DNA from: Hyphomicrobiales bacterium
Lineage (GTDB): Bacteria > Pseudomonadota > Alphaproteobacteria > Rhizobiales > Aestuariivirgaceae
Assembly: GCA_016792825.1 (NCBI GenBank)
Contig: JAEUMI010000086.1
Location: 1 to 33,296 of the forward strand
Reading direction: 5' to 3'
Length of the DNA stretch: 33,296 nt
Part shown: in pieces, positions 8,339-16,511 of the stretch
How the letters are laid out: the number at the start of each line of letters is the position of its first letter
How positions within the stretch are numbered: position 1 is the first letter of the stretch
Notes under the pieces: model-generated
What the model saw: only the letters and a program-made list of their open reading frames with translations
Database searches by the model: none
Told to the model about the DNA's origin: nothing
Translations under genes and position numbers: made by a program

Positions 8339-9931
8339 ATGGCCAGAATGCCAGCCGGGGTCACACTTCGCGGAAAAATGCTGCCGGAATACCGCTCCAT
8401 TCTCACGCCTGAGGCCCTTGGCTTCCTGGCGGACCTGCACCGGACGTTCGACGGCGAAAGGCTGCGGCTGCTGGAGCTACGCGCCGCCCGCGCCAGGCGT
8501 TTCGGCAAGGGTGAATTGCCGGATTTCCTGCCGGAGACCCGCGCCATCCGCGAGGGATCATGGCGCGTGGCGCCCATCCCCGCCGATCTGCAGGACCGCC
8601 GGGTTGAAATCACCGGGCCCACCGACCGCAAGATGGTGATCAACGCGCTGAACTCGGGCGCCAAGGTCTTCATGACGGACTTCGAGGATTCAAATTCGCC
8701 GACCTGGGACAATCTCGTCCGCGGGCAGATCAATCTGCGCGACCGCTGGAGCGGCGCCATGGACTACCGCGACCCGGATTCGAACAAGCATTATGTCCTG
8801 GGCAAGCGGCCCGCTGTGCTCATGGTGCGGCCGCGCGGCTGGCACCTGCCGGAGAACCATGTGCGGATCGACGGCCAGATCATGTGCGGGGCGCTCTTCG
8901 ATTTCGGCCTGTATTTTTTCCACAATGCCAAGGCCGCACTCCGCCATGGCTCCGGCCCCTATTTCTACCTGCCGAAAATGGAAAGCCATCTGGAAGCGCG
9001 GCTGTGGAACAGCATCTTCACATCAGCGCAAAGCGCACTCGGCCTGCCGCTTGGCACCATCAAGGCCACCGTGCTGATCGAGACGCTGCCTGCCGCCTTT
9101 GAGATGGATGAGATCCTCTATGAACTGCGCGAGCACATGGCGGGGCTGAATTGCGGGCGCTGGGACTACATCTTTTCGTTCATCAAGACGCTTGCGACAA
9201 ACAGGAAGTTTGTCTTGCCGGACCGCTCGCAGGTGGTGATGTCAAAGGCGTTCCTCGCCAGCTATTCGGCACTGCTGATCAAGACCTGCCACAACCGCGC
9301 GGCCTTCGCGATGGGCGGCATGGCAGCACAGATTCCCAACCGCAAGGATCCGGAAGCAAACCAGATCGCGCTGGACAAGGTGCGGGCCGACAAGGAGCGG
9401 GAGGCGCGCAATGGCCATGACGGCACCTGGGTGGCACATCCCGACCTGGTGCCGGTTGCCATGGAAGTGTTCAACGCCCTGATGCCGACGCCGAACCAGC
9501 TTTATGTGAAGCGTGAAGATGTGAAGATCGGCCAGAAGGAGCTTCTGGAGGTTCACAAGGGCAGCAAGACCGAAGCGGGATTCCGCGAAAATATCCGGGT
9601 GGGGGTTCTTTATCTTGAAGCCTGGCTACGGGGGCGCGGTGCGGTGCCGATCTACAATCTGATGGAGGACGCGGCGACCGCTGAAATCTCGCGGTCGCAA
9701 ATCTGGCAATGGCTGAAGTTTGGCGCAACGCTTGATACGGGCGCCAGGGTCACCCGCAAATTCTTCGACAAATGCATGCGCGAGGAAATGAAACGGGTGA
9801 AGGAGGAAGTGGGGGCGGAACCCTACCAGGAGGGCCGCTTCAAGGAAGCAATCGGCATTTTCAAGGCCATGTCCACTTCGAAGAATTTCGAGGCGTTCCT
9901 GACGCTGCCGGCCTACAAGAAGATCATCTAG
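8339..9931 (+). CDS. aceB: Malate synthase A
   Basis: Malate synthase A condenses glyoxylate with acetyl-CoA to give malate. The 530-aa length matches the A isoform (about 530) rather than the G form (about 720). Recognisable segments are DFEDSNSPTWDN, VLMVRPRGWHLPENH, AGLNCGRWDYIFSFIKT (the family signature region), and GTWVAHPDLVPVAMEVFN. Directly following glcDEF, it gives the glyoxylate made by glycolate oxidase an immediate route into central metabolism. No isocitrate lyase gene is present in the window. The start ATG at 8339 has an excellent AGGAGG-type ribosome-binding site. The stop TAG shares the palindrome CTAG with the stop of the convergent HPr gene. Confidence 0.96.
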   Translation: MARMPAGVTLRGKMLPEYRSILTPEALGFLADLHRTFDGERLRLLELRAARARRFGKGELPDFLPETRAIREGSWRVAPIPADLQDRRVEITGPTDRKMVINALNSGAKVFMTDFEDSNSPTWDNLVRGQINLRDRWSGAMDYRDPDSNKHYVLGKRPAVLMVRPRGWHLPENHVRIDGQIMCGALFDFGLYFFHNAKAALRHGSGPYFYLPKMESHLEARLWNSIFTSAQSALGLPLGTIKATVLIETLPAAFEMDEILYELREHMAGLNCGRWDYIFSFIKTLATNRKFVLPDRSQVVMSKAFLASYSALLIKTCHNRAAFAMGGMAAQIPNRKDPEANQIALDKVRADKEREARNGHDGTWVAHPDLVPVAMEVFNALMPTPNQLYVKREDVKIGQKELLEVHKGSKTEAGFRENIRVGVLYLEAWLRGRGAVPIYNLMEDAATAEISRSQIWQWLKFGATLDTGARVTRKFFDKCMREEMKRVKEEVGAEPYQEGRFKEAIGIFKAMSTSKNFEAFLTLPAYKKII

Positions 9932-10200
9932 TCCTCGTCGAACCTGGATTCCACCAGGGCGGCAAGGGCCGTCATGGCGGCCTCGGCCTCGGGGCCCGAG
10001 GCCTCTACGCTGATCGAGGTTCCCCTGGCGGCAGCCAGCATCATGAGCCCCATGATGGAGGTTGCCGGAACCGAATGGCCGTCACGGCTCACGGTGATGT
10101 TGGCGTCAAATCCCTCGGCGCATTTCACGAATTTCGCCGAGGCGCGGGCGTGCAGGCCGCGCTCATTGATGATTTCCAGTTCCCTGACCAGCGCCGCCAT
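9928..10200 (-). CDS. ptsH: HPr phosphocarrier protein
   Basis: HPr is the small phosphocarrier of the PTS. It takes phosphate from enzyme I on a histidine and hands it to EIIA proteins. The 90-aa protein shows the active site RGLHARASAKF (H17) and the regulatory serine motif TSIMGLMMLA (S48), the target of HPr kinase, which is encoded three genes away on the same strand. The ATG at 10200 is chosen because it overlaps the EIIA stop as TGATG and gives the normal HPr length. In alphaproteobacteria this HPr acts in the nitrogen/carbon regulatory PTS rather than in bulk sugar uptake (family knowledge). No EI or EIIBC permease is in the window. Confidence 0.93.
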   Translation of the reverse strand: MAALVRELEIINERGLHARASAKFVKCAEGFDANITVSRDGHSVPATSIMGLMMLAAARGTSISVEASGPEAEAAMTALAALVESRFDED

Positions 10201-10598
10201 CAATCCCCCAGGATCTGGCTGGCGATGTTGATGTATTTGCGGCCCGCATCCTGGGCGGCGGCGGCGCATTTGTGAAGGTTGGAGTCCTTTCGCACCCGCA
10301 CCAGTTTCACCAGCATGGGCAGATTCAATCCGGCCACGACTTCGACGCGGCCCTCTTCGAGGAGCGAGATCGCCAGGTTTGATGGCGTGCCGCCAAACAT
10401 ATCGGTCAGGATGATCACGCCTTCGCCGGTATCGACGGACTTCACCGCTGCGGCGATATCGCCGCGGCGCACTTCCATTTTATCCTCGGGACCGATGGCC
10501 ACGGCGGCAACCATCTCCTGTTTGCCGACAATATGCTCCAGGGCATAGACAAATTCATCGGCAAGACGCCCATGGGTTACGAGAACGAGGCCTATCAT
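10200..10598 (-). CDS. PTS EIIA component, mannose/fructose family
   Basis: This 132-aa single-domain EIIA of the mannose type has the phosphorylatable histidine in LVLVTHGRLADEF (H9), and ILTDMFGGTPSNLA, typical of the fold. It accepts phosphate from HPr. Because no EIIB, EIIC or EIID gene accompanies it, it is most likely a regulatory output protein, as in the conserved alphaproteobacterial cluster chvI-chvG-hprK-EIIA-HPr. The stop overlaps the HPr start by one base. A 69-bp gap without obvious signals separates it from hprK. Confidence 0.92.
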   Translation of the reverse strand: MIGLVLVTHGRLADEFVYALEHIVGKQEMVAAVAIGPEDKMEVRRGDIAAAVKSVDTGEGVIILTDMFGGTPSNLAISLLEEGRVEVVAGLNLPMLVKLVRVRKDSNLHKCAAAAQDAGRKYINIASQILGD

Positions 10599-10667
10599 CT
10601 GAAAGCTGCGAAATCACACATTGCCGGATCATGCCTCATTTGGCGTTTTAAGCCGCGCACATTGCCC

Positions 10668-11168
10668 TTATCCATGCCGCAGTGCAACAGTTTCACGGGC
10701 AGCAGGGGGCAGTTTCAGCCAGTTCAGCGCGGCGCGAATGCGGGCCGGGCTTGAAGCCATGCTTGCATCAATTTCAACCAGCGGAAGAGCCAGGCCCAGA
10801 ATGTCAAAACTCCGGCCATCGGGGAGGCGTTCAATGGCTGAATGGTCCTGAAGCTTCACCACAAGCGCCAGGGCGACGGAAGGAAGCGTTGCCAGGGAGA
10901 CAATGCCGAGGCCGCGGATTTCCAGTTTGCCACGAAGCGAGGCAGGAGCCGTTGCCATCAGCCTGTCCGCCACGCGGGTGACGACGACCTGATCATCGGC
11001 CACAAGCTCGCCGCGCAGGAGAAGGCCGGATATTCCATAGCCCGGCTCATCGATGAGCCTGAGCGCCAGGCCGGATTTTCCGGCTCCGGGAGCGCCCAGA
11101 ATCAGCACGCCCGCGCCCCCGACACTGACGCAGGTTCCATGCAGGAGGAGGTGGGACTCTGTCATCAT
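10668..11168 (-). CDS. hprK: HPr kinase/phosphorylase, short alphaproteobacterial form
   Basis: HprK phosphorylates and dephosphorylates the regulatory serine of HPr. The 166-aa product contains only the C-terminal catalytic domain: P-loop GAPGAGKSG (25-33), LVADDQV, LEIRGLGIV and a VVKLQDH segment. It lacks the N-terminal domain of the roughly 310-aa Firmicute enzyme. This short form is normal for alphaproteobacteria and is not a truncation artefact. Two adjacent ATGs (11168 and 11165) are possible; the first overlaps the chvG stop as ATGA. Signal transfer between ChvG/ChvI and the PTS arm is suggested by this coupling. Confidence 0.93.
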   Translation of the reverse strand: MMTESHLLLHGTCVSVGGAGVLILGAPGAGKSGLALRLIDEPGYGISGLLLRGELVADDQVVVTRVADRLMATAPASLRGKLEIRGLGIVSLATLPSVALALVVKLQDHSAIERLPDGRSFDILGLALPLVEIDASMASSPARIRAALNWLKLPPAARETVALRHG

Positions 11169-12982
11169 TTCTTTCCGGGCGGCGTCCAGTCATCGGCAAT
11201 GGCGGGAAGGCGCACCACGAATCTCGCGCCTAGCACCGGCTTTTCCACGCCCTCCGGAGCCCGGCCATAGCGGTTCTCGGCCCAGATCCGGCCCTTGTGG
11301 GCCTCGACTATCTGCTTGGAGATGGACAGGCCGAGGCCGGAATTCTTGCCGAATGAGCCTTCCGGGCGGTCGGTGTAAAAACGCTCAAAGATACGATCAA
11401 GATTGTCGGGCCGGATGCCGGGCCCTTGGTCTTCCACGCGGATCTCGACATCGCGGCCGGAGCGCCGGACCCGGACGTGGATCCGGGTATTTTCAACGGT
11501 GAAGGAGCGGGCATTGTCGATGAGATTGCGGAAGACCTGGCTCAGCCGCGACTCGTGGCCAAGAACGACAAAGGCGAGCAACGGATCAAGGTTGCTTCCC
11601 GCCGGAATCACCTGCAGGACAATTTCCGCCTGGTTCTCCTTGCGGGTTTCATTGGCAAGGGTCGTGATCGCGCCGAGAAGTCGGGCCACGTCAACCGGAT
11701 TTGTCTCAGCGCGGGCCAGTTCCGCATCGAGGCGCGAGGCATCGGAGATATCGGTGATGAGGCGGTCGAGCCGGCGCACGTCATGCTTGACGATCTCGAC
11801 AAGCCTGGCGCGCTGCTCATCGGTTTTCACCATGGCCAGGGTCTCAACGGCGCTGCGCAGCGAGGTGAGTGGATTCTTGAGTTCGTGGCTTACATCGGCG
11901 GCAAAGGCCTCTATGGCATCAATGCGGTTGTAAAGCGCGCCGGTCATGTCACGCAGCGCCCCCGAGAGATGGCCGATCTCGTCGCGCCGGGCGGTGAAGT
12001 CGGGAATCTCAACGCGCTTGTTGATGCCGCGGCGTACCCGCTCGGCGGCGGCCGAAAGGCGGCGAATGGGCTCGGCGATGGTGCCTGCCAGGAATACCGA
12101 GAGAAGAATGGTCACGAGGGCCACGAAGCCGAAGGTGAGGAGCACGACGCGGCGCTCGGCACGCAGAACGTCGTCGATTTCGCCGCCCGAAGTGGAGAGC
12201 ACCAGGGCGCCGAGGACCGCACGGAAACGCTGCACCGGAACCGACACCAGAACGATGATGTCGCGCTTTTCATCGAGACGCACCACGCTCACCACGGCGC
12301 CGTTGAGGGCAGCCGCCACTTCCGGGAAATCCTTGCCGTTGTCGAGGCTGTATTCGCGCTGCAGCGGATAGTCATAGGCGAAGAACCAGTCAAAAGCCGC
12401 GTTCCACCAGCGAATGAGGATGTTCGGCGGCTGGGCGTTGCGGGGCGGAAGATCAGACTGGATGATGTCGCCGCCGCCGTAGAGGAACCTGCTGTCAACG
12501 ACGAGATTGCCCTCGGGGTCGATTATCCGTCCACGGATGGTTGAGTTGGCCAGCAGGCGGCGCAGCACCGGGCCGGTGGTTTCCGGATTGATGGGGAAAT
12601 CAAGGCTGTCGAGCTGGTCGGCATCGGGCGCATAGGGATCGGCGTAGTCTTCCAGCGAATCCGGGTTAATGACGATGGAACCCGTATCGGCGCTGGCCGA
12701 TCCCGCCACGGCAGCGGCTATGATCTGGGCCTGGGTGGTGAGACTCTGCACGCGGGCGTCAATCAGCCCCTGGCGGAACTGGTTGAAGTAGAGAATGCCG
12801 GTGACCAGGATGACGAGGCCAAGAAGATTGAGGAGAACGATGCGGCTGACCAGCCGCTGGGGGGCAAAGCGGTGCAAGAGGCCGCGGCGGCCTTCGGCGG
12901 GCAGGTCGAAACTTTCAACCTCCTGGCCCTCGTCGCTTTCGCTGCGTTCAAGGGCCTCAGGTGCGGCAGTCTTATCGAGCAT
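11165..12982 (-). CDS. chvG: Sensor histidine kinase ChvG (ExoS-like)
   Basis: ChvG is the membrane sensor of the ChvG-ChvI two-component system, which in rhizobia and agrobacteria responds to acidity and envelope state. The 605-aa protein has a cytoplasmic N-terminus, TM1 at about 44-64, a periplasmic sensor loop at about 65-278, TM2 at about 279-300, a HAMP domain, the H-box DVSHELKNPLTSLR with phospho-accepting H366, N-box FRNLIDNARS, G1 EDQGPGI and G2 NSGLGLSIS. It lies 26 bases after chvI, with its stop overlapping hprK. Length and order agree with Rhizobiales orthologues. The function of this particular copy (acid, osmotic or cell-wall stress) is inferred from the family. Confidence 0.94.
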   Translation of the reverse strand: MLDKTAAPEALERSESDEGQEVESFDLPAEGRRGLLHRFAPQRLVSRIVLLNLLGLVILVTGILYFNQFRQGLIDARVQSLTTQAQIIAAAVAGSASADTGSIVINPDSLEDYADPYAPDADQLDSLDFPINPETTGPVLRRLLANSTIRGRIIDPEGNLVVDSRFLYGGGDIIQSDLPPRNAQPPNILIRWWNAAFDWFFAYDYPLQREYSLDNGKDFPEVAAALNGAVVSVVRLDEKRDIIVLVSVPVQRFRAVLGALVLSTSGGEIDDVLRAERRVVLLTFGFVALVTILLSVFLAGTIAEPIRRLSAAAERVRRGINKRVEIPDFTARRDEIGHLSGALRDMTGALYNRIDAIEAFAADVSHELKNPLTSLRSAVETLAMVKTDEQRARLVEIVKHDVRRLDRLITDISDASRLDAELARAETNPVDVARLLGAITTLANETRKENQAEIVLQVIPAGSNLDPLLAFVVLGHESRLSQVFRNLIDNARSFTVENTRIHVRVRRSGRDVEIRVEDQGPGIRPDNLDRIFERFYTDRPEGSFGKNSGLGLSISKQIVEAHKGRIWAENRYGRAPEGVEKPVLGARFVVRLPAIADDWTPPGKK

Positions 12983-13008
12983 TTCGCACCCTCACACGGG
13001 GGGACGTC

Positions 13009-13719
13009 CTATTGTTCCTTGAAACGATAGCCAACACCATAAAGGGTTTCAATACCATCAAAGGCCTCGTCGACCTGATTGAATTTCTTGCGCAGGCGCT
13101 TGATGTGGCTGTCGATAGTGCGGTCATCCACATAGACCTGGTCATCATAGGCGGCATCCATCAGGGCATCGCGGCTTTTCACAATGCCCGGCCTTTGGGC
13201 CAGCGACTGCAGGATGAGGAATTCGGTGACGGTGAGGGTGACGGGCCTTGAGTCCCAGGTGCAGGAATGGCGGTCCGGATCCATGGCAAGCTTGCCGCGC
13301 TCGATGACCTTGGCCGCATCGACGACGGGTGCTGTGCCATCCTTGGCTCCGGCGCGGCGCAAAACCGCTTTCACCCGCTCCACCAGCAGGCGCTGGGAAA
13401 AGGGCTTCTTGATAAAATCATCGGCCCCCATCTTGAGGCCGAAGAGTTCGTCGATCTCGTCGTCCTTGGAAGTGAGGAAGATCACCGGAAGGTCGGTTTT
13501 CTGGCGGATGCGGCGGAGCAGTTCCATGCCGTCCATGCGCGGCATCTTGATATCGAAGATCGCCATGTCCGGCGGCTGGTCCTGCAGGCCTTGGAGAGCC
13601 GCGGCCCCGTCATTGTATTTCTGGACCGCATAGCCCTCAGCTTCCAACGCCATGCCCACCGAGGTCAGAATATTGCGATCGTCGTCGACCAATGCAATCA
13701 TTGCCATTTTCTTGTTCAT
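13009..13719 (-). CDS. chvI: Response regulator ChvI
   Basis: This is an OmpR-family regulator of 236 aa with a receiver domain (acid pocket DDD at 12-14, phospho-acceptor D56 in [12 protein letters not shown] in DDFIKKPF) and a C-terminal winged-helix DNA-binding domain ending [14 protein letters not shown]...GVGYRF. It partners ChvG. The ATG at 13719 is chosen because AGGATC lies upstream and it gives a start close to the ChvI consensus; an ATG at 13707 is also possible. It is the first gene of the chvI-chvG-hprK-EIIA-HPr unit, so the main promoter should lie in the 100-bp divergent gap to the HugZ-like gene. The pckA and ahcY neighbours usual in many Rhizobiales are absent here. Confidence 0.94.
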   Translation of the reverse strand: MNKKMAMIALVDDDRNILTSVGMALEAEGYAVQKYNDGAAALQGLQDQPPDMAIFDIKMPRMDGMELLRRIRQKTDLPVIFLTSKDDEIDELFGLKMGADDFIKKPFSQRLLVERVKAVLRRAGAKDGTAPVVDAAKVIERGKLAMDPDRHSCTWDSRPVTLTVTEFLILQSLAQRPGIVKSRDALMDAAYDDQVYVDDRTIDSHIKRLRKKFNQVDEAFDGIETLYGVGYRFKEQ

Positions 13720-13819
13720 TCCGTTGTTGATCCTGTCGGCCGCCTCTATGGATGAAACTAGAACAAATTGTGGCAAACCGCAAAGAAGGCCTGCATGACA
13801 AATGAGTAATGTTGATTAA
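13720..13819. promoter_or_regulatory. Divergent intergenic region between chvI and the HugZ-like gene
   Basis: This 100-bp, relatively AT-rich gap lies between the starts of two divergent genes and must hold both promoters. I see no strong palindrome or confident -35/-10 pair. ChvI-type autoregulation is plausible but not shown by the sequence. Confidence 0.4.
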
Positions 13820-14533
13820 ATGTCTGAAAAACCAAGCTTTTCTGCAACCGCCATGCGCCAGCTACTGCGCCGGGCACGAACCTGCTCGCTTTCCACCCTG
13901 ACGCGAGGCGACGGCACGCCCTATGGCTCCCTAGCAAACATCGCCACCGACGGTGCCGGCAGGCCTCTTATCCTGATTTCACGCCTGGCCTGGCACACGC
14001 AAAACCTTGAGGTGGATGCCCGGAGCAGCGTACTGGCAGGCGAGCTTCCGGCTAAAGGAGACGCCTTGGTGGGCCCACGGGTGACCGTGCTGGGGCGCTT
14101 TGAAAGGGTTGAAGACGCCAACCTCAGGCGGCGCTATCTGGCGCGCCATCCGCAGGCTGCACTTTATGCGGATTTTCCCGATTTCTCTTTCTGGCGGTTG
14201 AGCCCCACGGCCATCCATGGGGTTGCCGGCTTCGGCCGCATTGAAACCTTAACCCCGGACGAGGTGTTTCCGGTTGCTACGGAAATGGAGGCCCTGGAGA
14301 TGTCAGCGATCGAACACATGAACAATGATCATGCGGAAGCCATCCATCTTTATGCCACGAAGATTTTGAAGGCCCAGCCCGGACCCTGGCGGGTTCTGGC
14401 GATTGATCCGGATGGCGCGGAAATTGGGCTGCACGAGCAGAGCCTGCGGATGGAATTCCATACGCCGGTTTTCACCGCAGCGGCGCTGCGCACGAAATTC
14501 GCTGAACTGGCCTACGAAGCCCGGACCCTATGA
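13820..14533 (+). CDS. HugZ-like heme-utilisation / pyridoxamine 5'-phosphate oxidase-fold protein
   Basis: The 237-aa protein has an N-terminal split-barrel FMN-binding-like domain (about 10-145, including CSLSTLTRGDGTPYGSLAN and GPRVTVLGRFER) and a C-terminal DUF2470 domain (about 155-235) starting SAIEHMNNDHAEAIHLYA. This combination is typical of HugZ-family proteins, some of which bind and degrade heme to release iron. Heme activity is not certain for this member, and many alphaproteobacterial copies sit away from heme transporters, as here. The start ATG at 13820 lacks a clear Shine-Dalgarno sequence. The stop codon overlaps the end of the convergent frcA by six bases. Confidence 0.82.
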   Translation: MSEKPSFSATAMRQLLRRARTCSLSTLTRGDGTPYGSLANIATDGAGRPLILISRLAWHTQNLEVDARSSVLAGELPAKGDALVGPRVTVLGRFERVEDANLRRRYLARHPQAALYADFPDFSFWRLSPTAIHGVAGFGRIETLTPDEVFPVATEMEALEMSAIEHMNNDHAEAIHLYATKILKAQPGPWRVLAIDPDGAEIGLHEQSLRMEFHTPVFTAAALRTKFAELAYEARTL

Positions 14534-15334
14534 GGCCGCCAGAAGTTCCTTGGGCGGGGTCTTGGCGCCGGTCATGAAGGCCACCGCATCCGACATGCTG
14601 TATTTCTTGGGATCGATGACGCAGAGACGCCGGCCCAGGCGGTGAATGTGAATGCGGTCGGCGACTTCGAAGACATGGGGCATGTTGTGGGAAATCAGCA
14701 CGATGGGCAGGCCGCGGCGCTTCACGTCGAGAATCAGTTCAAGGACGCGGCGGGATTCCTTCACGCCCAGGGCAGCGGTAGGTTCATCCATGATGATCAC
14801 CTTTGAGCCAAAGGCCGCGGCGCGGGCCACGGCCACACCCTGGCGCTGGCCGCCGGACAGGGTTTCAACCGCCTGGCCAATGTTCTGAATGGTCATGAGG
14901 CCGAGCTCCGTGAGCTTCTCGCGGGAGCGCCGCTCCATCGTCGAACGGTCAAGCATGCGGAAGAGGCTTCCGAGCAAGCCGGGCTTGCGCACTTCACGCC
15001 CAAGGAACATGTTGTCGGCAATGGAGAGTGCCGGCGACAGGGCGAGATTCTGATAAACGGTTTCGATCCCGGCATCACGGGCTTCAATGGGCGACTTGAA
15101 ATTCAGAGTCATGCCGTCGAGCTTGATCTCGCCTTCGTCCGGCAGCACGGCACCGCAAATCACCTTGATGAGTGATGACTTTCCCGCCCCGTTGTCGCCG
15201 ATCACGGCGAGGATTTCGCCGGGGTAAAGATCGAAGTCCGCGTGGTCTAGGGCGGTGACGCGGCCATAGCGCTTGACCAGGCCGCGGGCGGTGAGAAGCG
15301 GAACGGGCTCGTCTGCTTTTGCTTTCTTTGCCAT
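14528..15334 (-). CDS. frcA: Sugar ABC transporter ATP-binding protein (FrcA-like)
   Basis: This is the ATPase of a carbohydrate ABC importer, 268 aa with a single nucleotide-binding domain, unlike the doubled RbsA type. Visible are Walker A GDNGAGKSS (46-54), the Q-loop region VYQNLALSP, signature LSGGQRQGVAVARA, Walker B VIIMDEPTAALG and the switch His in LISHNMPHV. The single-domain form and gene order binding protein-permease-ATPase match the rhizobial FrcBCA system for fructose, mannose and ribose. The ATG at 15334 is chosen over an upstream one that would run into frcC; it lies 5 bases after the frcC stop. Energy coupling would be at the inner membrane with FrcC. Confidence 0.92.
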   Translation of the reverse strand: MAKKAKADEPVPLLTARGLVKRYGRVTALDHADFDLYPGEILAVIGDNGAGKSSLIKVICGAVLPDEGEIKLDGMTLNFKSPIEARDAGIETVYQNLALSPALSIADNMFLGREVRKPGLLGSLFRMLDRSTMERRSREKLTELGLMTIQNIGQAVETLSGGQRQGVAVARAAAFGSKVIIMDEPTAALGVKESRRVLELILDVKRRGLPIVLISHNMPHVFEVADRIHIHRLGRRLCVIDPKKYSMSDAVAFMTGAKTPPKELLAAS

Positions 15335-15339
15335 GATGC

Positions 15340-16401
15340 TTAACCCGAAACCTTTCTGATCCATTGGTCGATTGCAACCGCGCCGATGATGAGGACGCCG
15401 ATCAGGAAGTAGGTCCATTGCGGGTCGGTTCCGAGAAGGCGCAAACCCAGGGAGAAAACGCCGACGATGAGGCCGCCGAAGATCATGCCCAATATGGAGC
15501 CACGTCCGCCGAAGAGCGAGATGCCGCCGATCACCACGGCGGTGATTGACTCGATGTTGGAGAATTCGCCCGACGTTGGCGAGACAGAGCCGATCCGGCC
15601 GATCAGCACCCAGCCGGCAAAGCCGCAGATGAGGCCTGAAAGCGTGTAGACGGCGATCAGCATGCGGTCGACGCGGATACCGGTGAGTTGAGCTGCTTCG
15701 GGATCATCGCCCACCGCATAGAGCCTGCGGCCCCAGGCGGTATAATTGAGAATGTACCAAAGAAAGACCACCAGCAGCACCATGAAGATGACGCCGAGGG
15801 TAATGACCGCGCCGCCAAATTTGATTTGGATGCCGAACAACTGCAGCAGCGGGGCCTGGGCTTCGATATCCTGGCCGCGGATCGTTTCGTTCTTTGAATA
15901 GAGATACTTGGTGGCGTTGAAGACCTGCCAGGTGCCGAGCGTCACAATAAAAGGCGGCAGTTTCATCTTGGCGATCAGCCAGCCGTTTATGAAGCCGCAC
16001 AGCGCGCCGCACGCAAGGCCGCAAAGAATCGAGATAGGGACCGGTATGCCGTAGCGGAAGGTGAACTGCCCCATGACGACGGAGGAGAGCACCATGACGG
16101 CGCCGACCGACAGGTCGATGCCGGCGGTGAGAATGACCAGCGTCTGGGCCGCGCCGACAATGCCGACAATGGCAACCTGCTGCAGAATGAGGGTCAGTGA
16201 GAAGGCGTTGAAGAATTTGCCGCCGACCAGGATACCAAAGACGGCGATCGAAAGTATGAGCACGATGAGCGGCACCGCCGCCTGGCTTGAATGCAGGAAA
16301 TGCTGGGCTTTCTCGAGCGGGGATTTTATGTGCGATTCGAACGAGGCTGCCGACATGTCGCTCTGTTCGAGAACTTTTTCAAATTCCTGCGCTTTGGCCA
16401 T
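15340..16401 (-). CDS. frcC: Sugar ABC transporter permease (FrcC-like)
   Basis: This 353-aa inner-membrane permease is of the BPD_transp_2 (ribose/xylose) family. About eight to ten hydrophobic helices can be seen, starting with VPLIVLILSIAVFGILVGG, and it has the family signature LTAGIDLSVGAVMVLSSVV. GGISLFGGRGSILGMIFG is the conserved cytoplasmic coupling region. The start at 16401 is supported by AGGGAG upstream. It follows frcB after 110 bp containing a GC-rich hairpin. The substrate is inferred from the FrcB match as fructose, with mannose or ribose possible. Confidence 0.92.
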   Translation of the reverse strand: MAKAQEFEKVLEQSDMSAASFESHIKSPLEKAQHFLHSSQAAVPLIVLILSIAVFGILVGGKFFNAFSLTLILQQVAIVGIVGAAQTLVILTAGIDLSVGAVMVLSSVVMGQFTFRYGIPVPISILCGLACGALCGFINGWLIAKMKLPPFIVTLGTWQVFNATKYLYSKNETIRGQDIEAQAPLLQLFGIQIKFGGAVITLGVIFMVLLVVFLWYILNYTAWGRRLYAVGDDPEAAQLTGIRVDRMLIAVYTLSGLICGFAGWVLIGRIGSVSPTSGEFSNIESITAVVIGGISLFGGRGSILGMIFGGLIVGVFSLGLRLLGTDPQWTYFLIGVLIIGAVAIDQWIRKVSG

Positions 16402-16445
16402 TCCCAACTCCCTGCCCCGCGTTTTTCCACGCCTTCGCTTATTAT

Positions 16446-16470
16446 AGAAAAGGCGGCCACGTGGGCCGCC
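16446..16470 (-). terminator. Intercistronic hairpin between frcB and frcC (attenuator or mRNA-stabilising)
   Basis: On the minus strand, a stem GGCGGCC / GGCCGCC with loop CACGT is followed by TTTTCT, the shape of a weak rho-independent terminator, placed inside the operon after the frcB stop. Such elements commonly let the binding protein be made in excess over permease and ATPase, by partial termination or by protecting the upstream mRNA from 3' decay (established for several ABC operons, inferred here). Confidence 0.7.
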
Positions 16471-16511
16471 CTTCCGTGTTTCAGTTATCATTCACTGAAA
16501 TTTGCCCGAGA

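Noticed and set aside
6761..8440. 559-codon open frame on the minus strand
   Set aside because: It is antisense to glcE/glcF, which have complete family motifs; the frame has no recognisable domain and is a product of high GC content.
10668..11168. hprK as a truncated pseudogene
   Set aside because: Short HprK without the N-terminal domain is the normal alphaproteobacterial form and the catalytic motifs are intact.
11426..12544. 372-codon open frame on the plus strand
   Set aside because: Antisense to chvG, low-complexity composition, no motifs.
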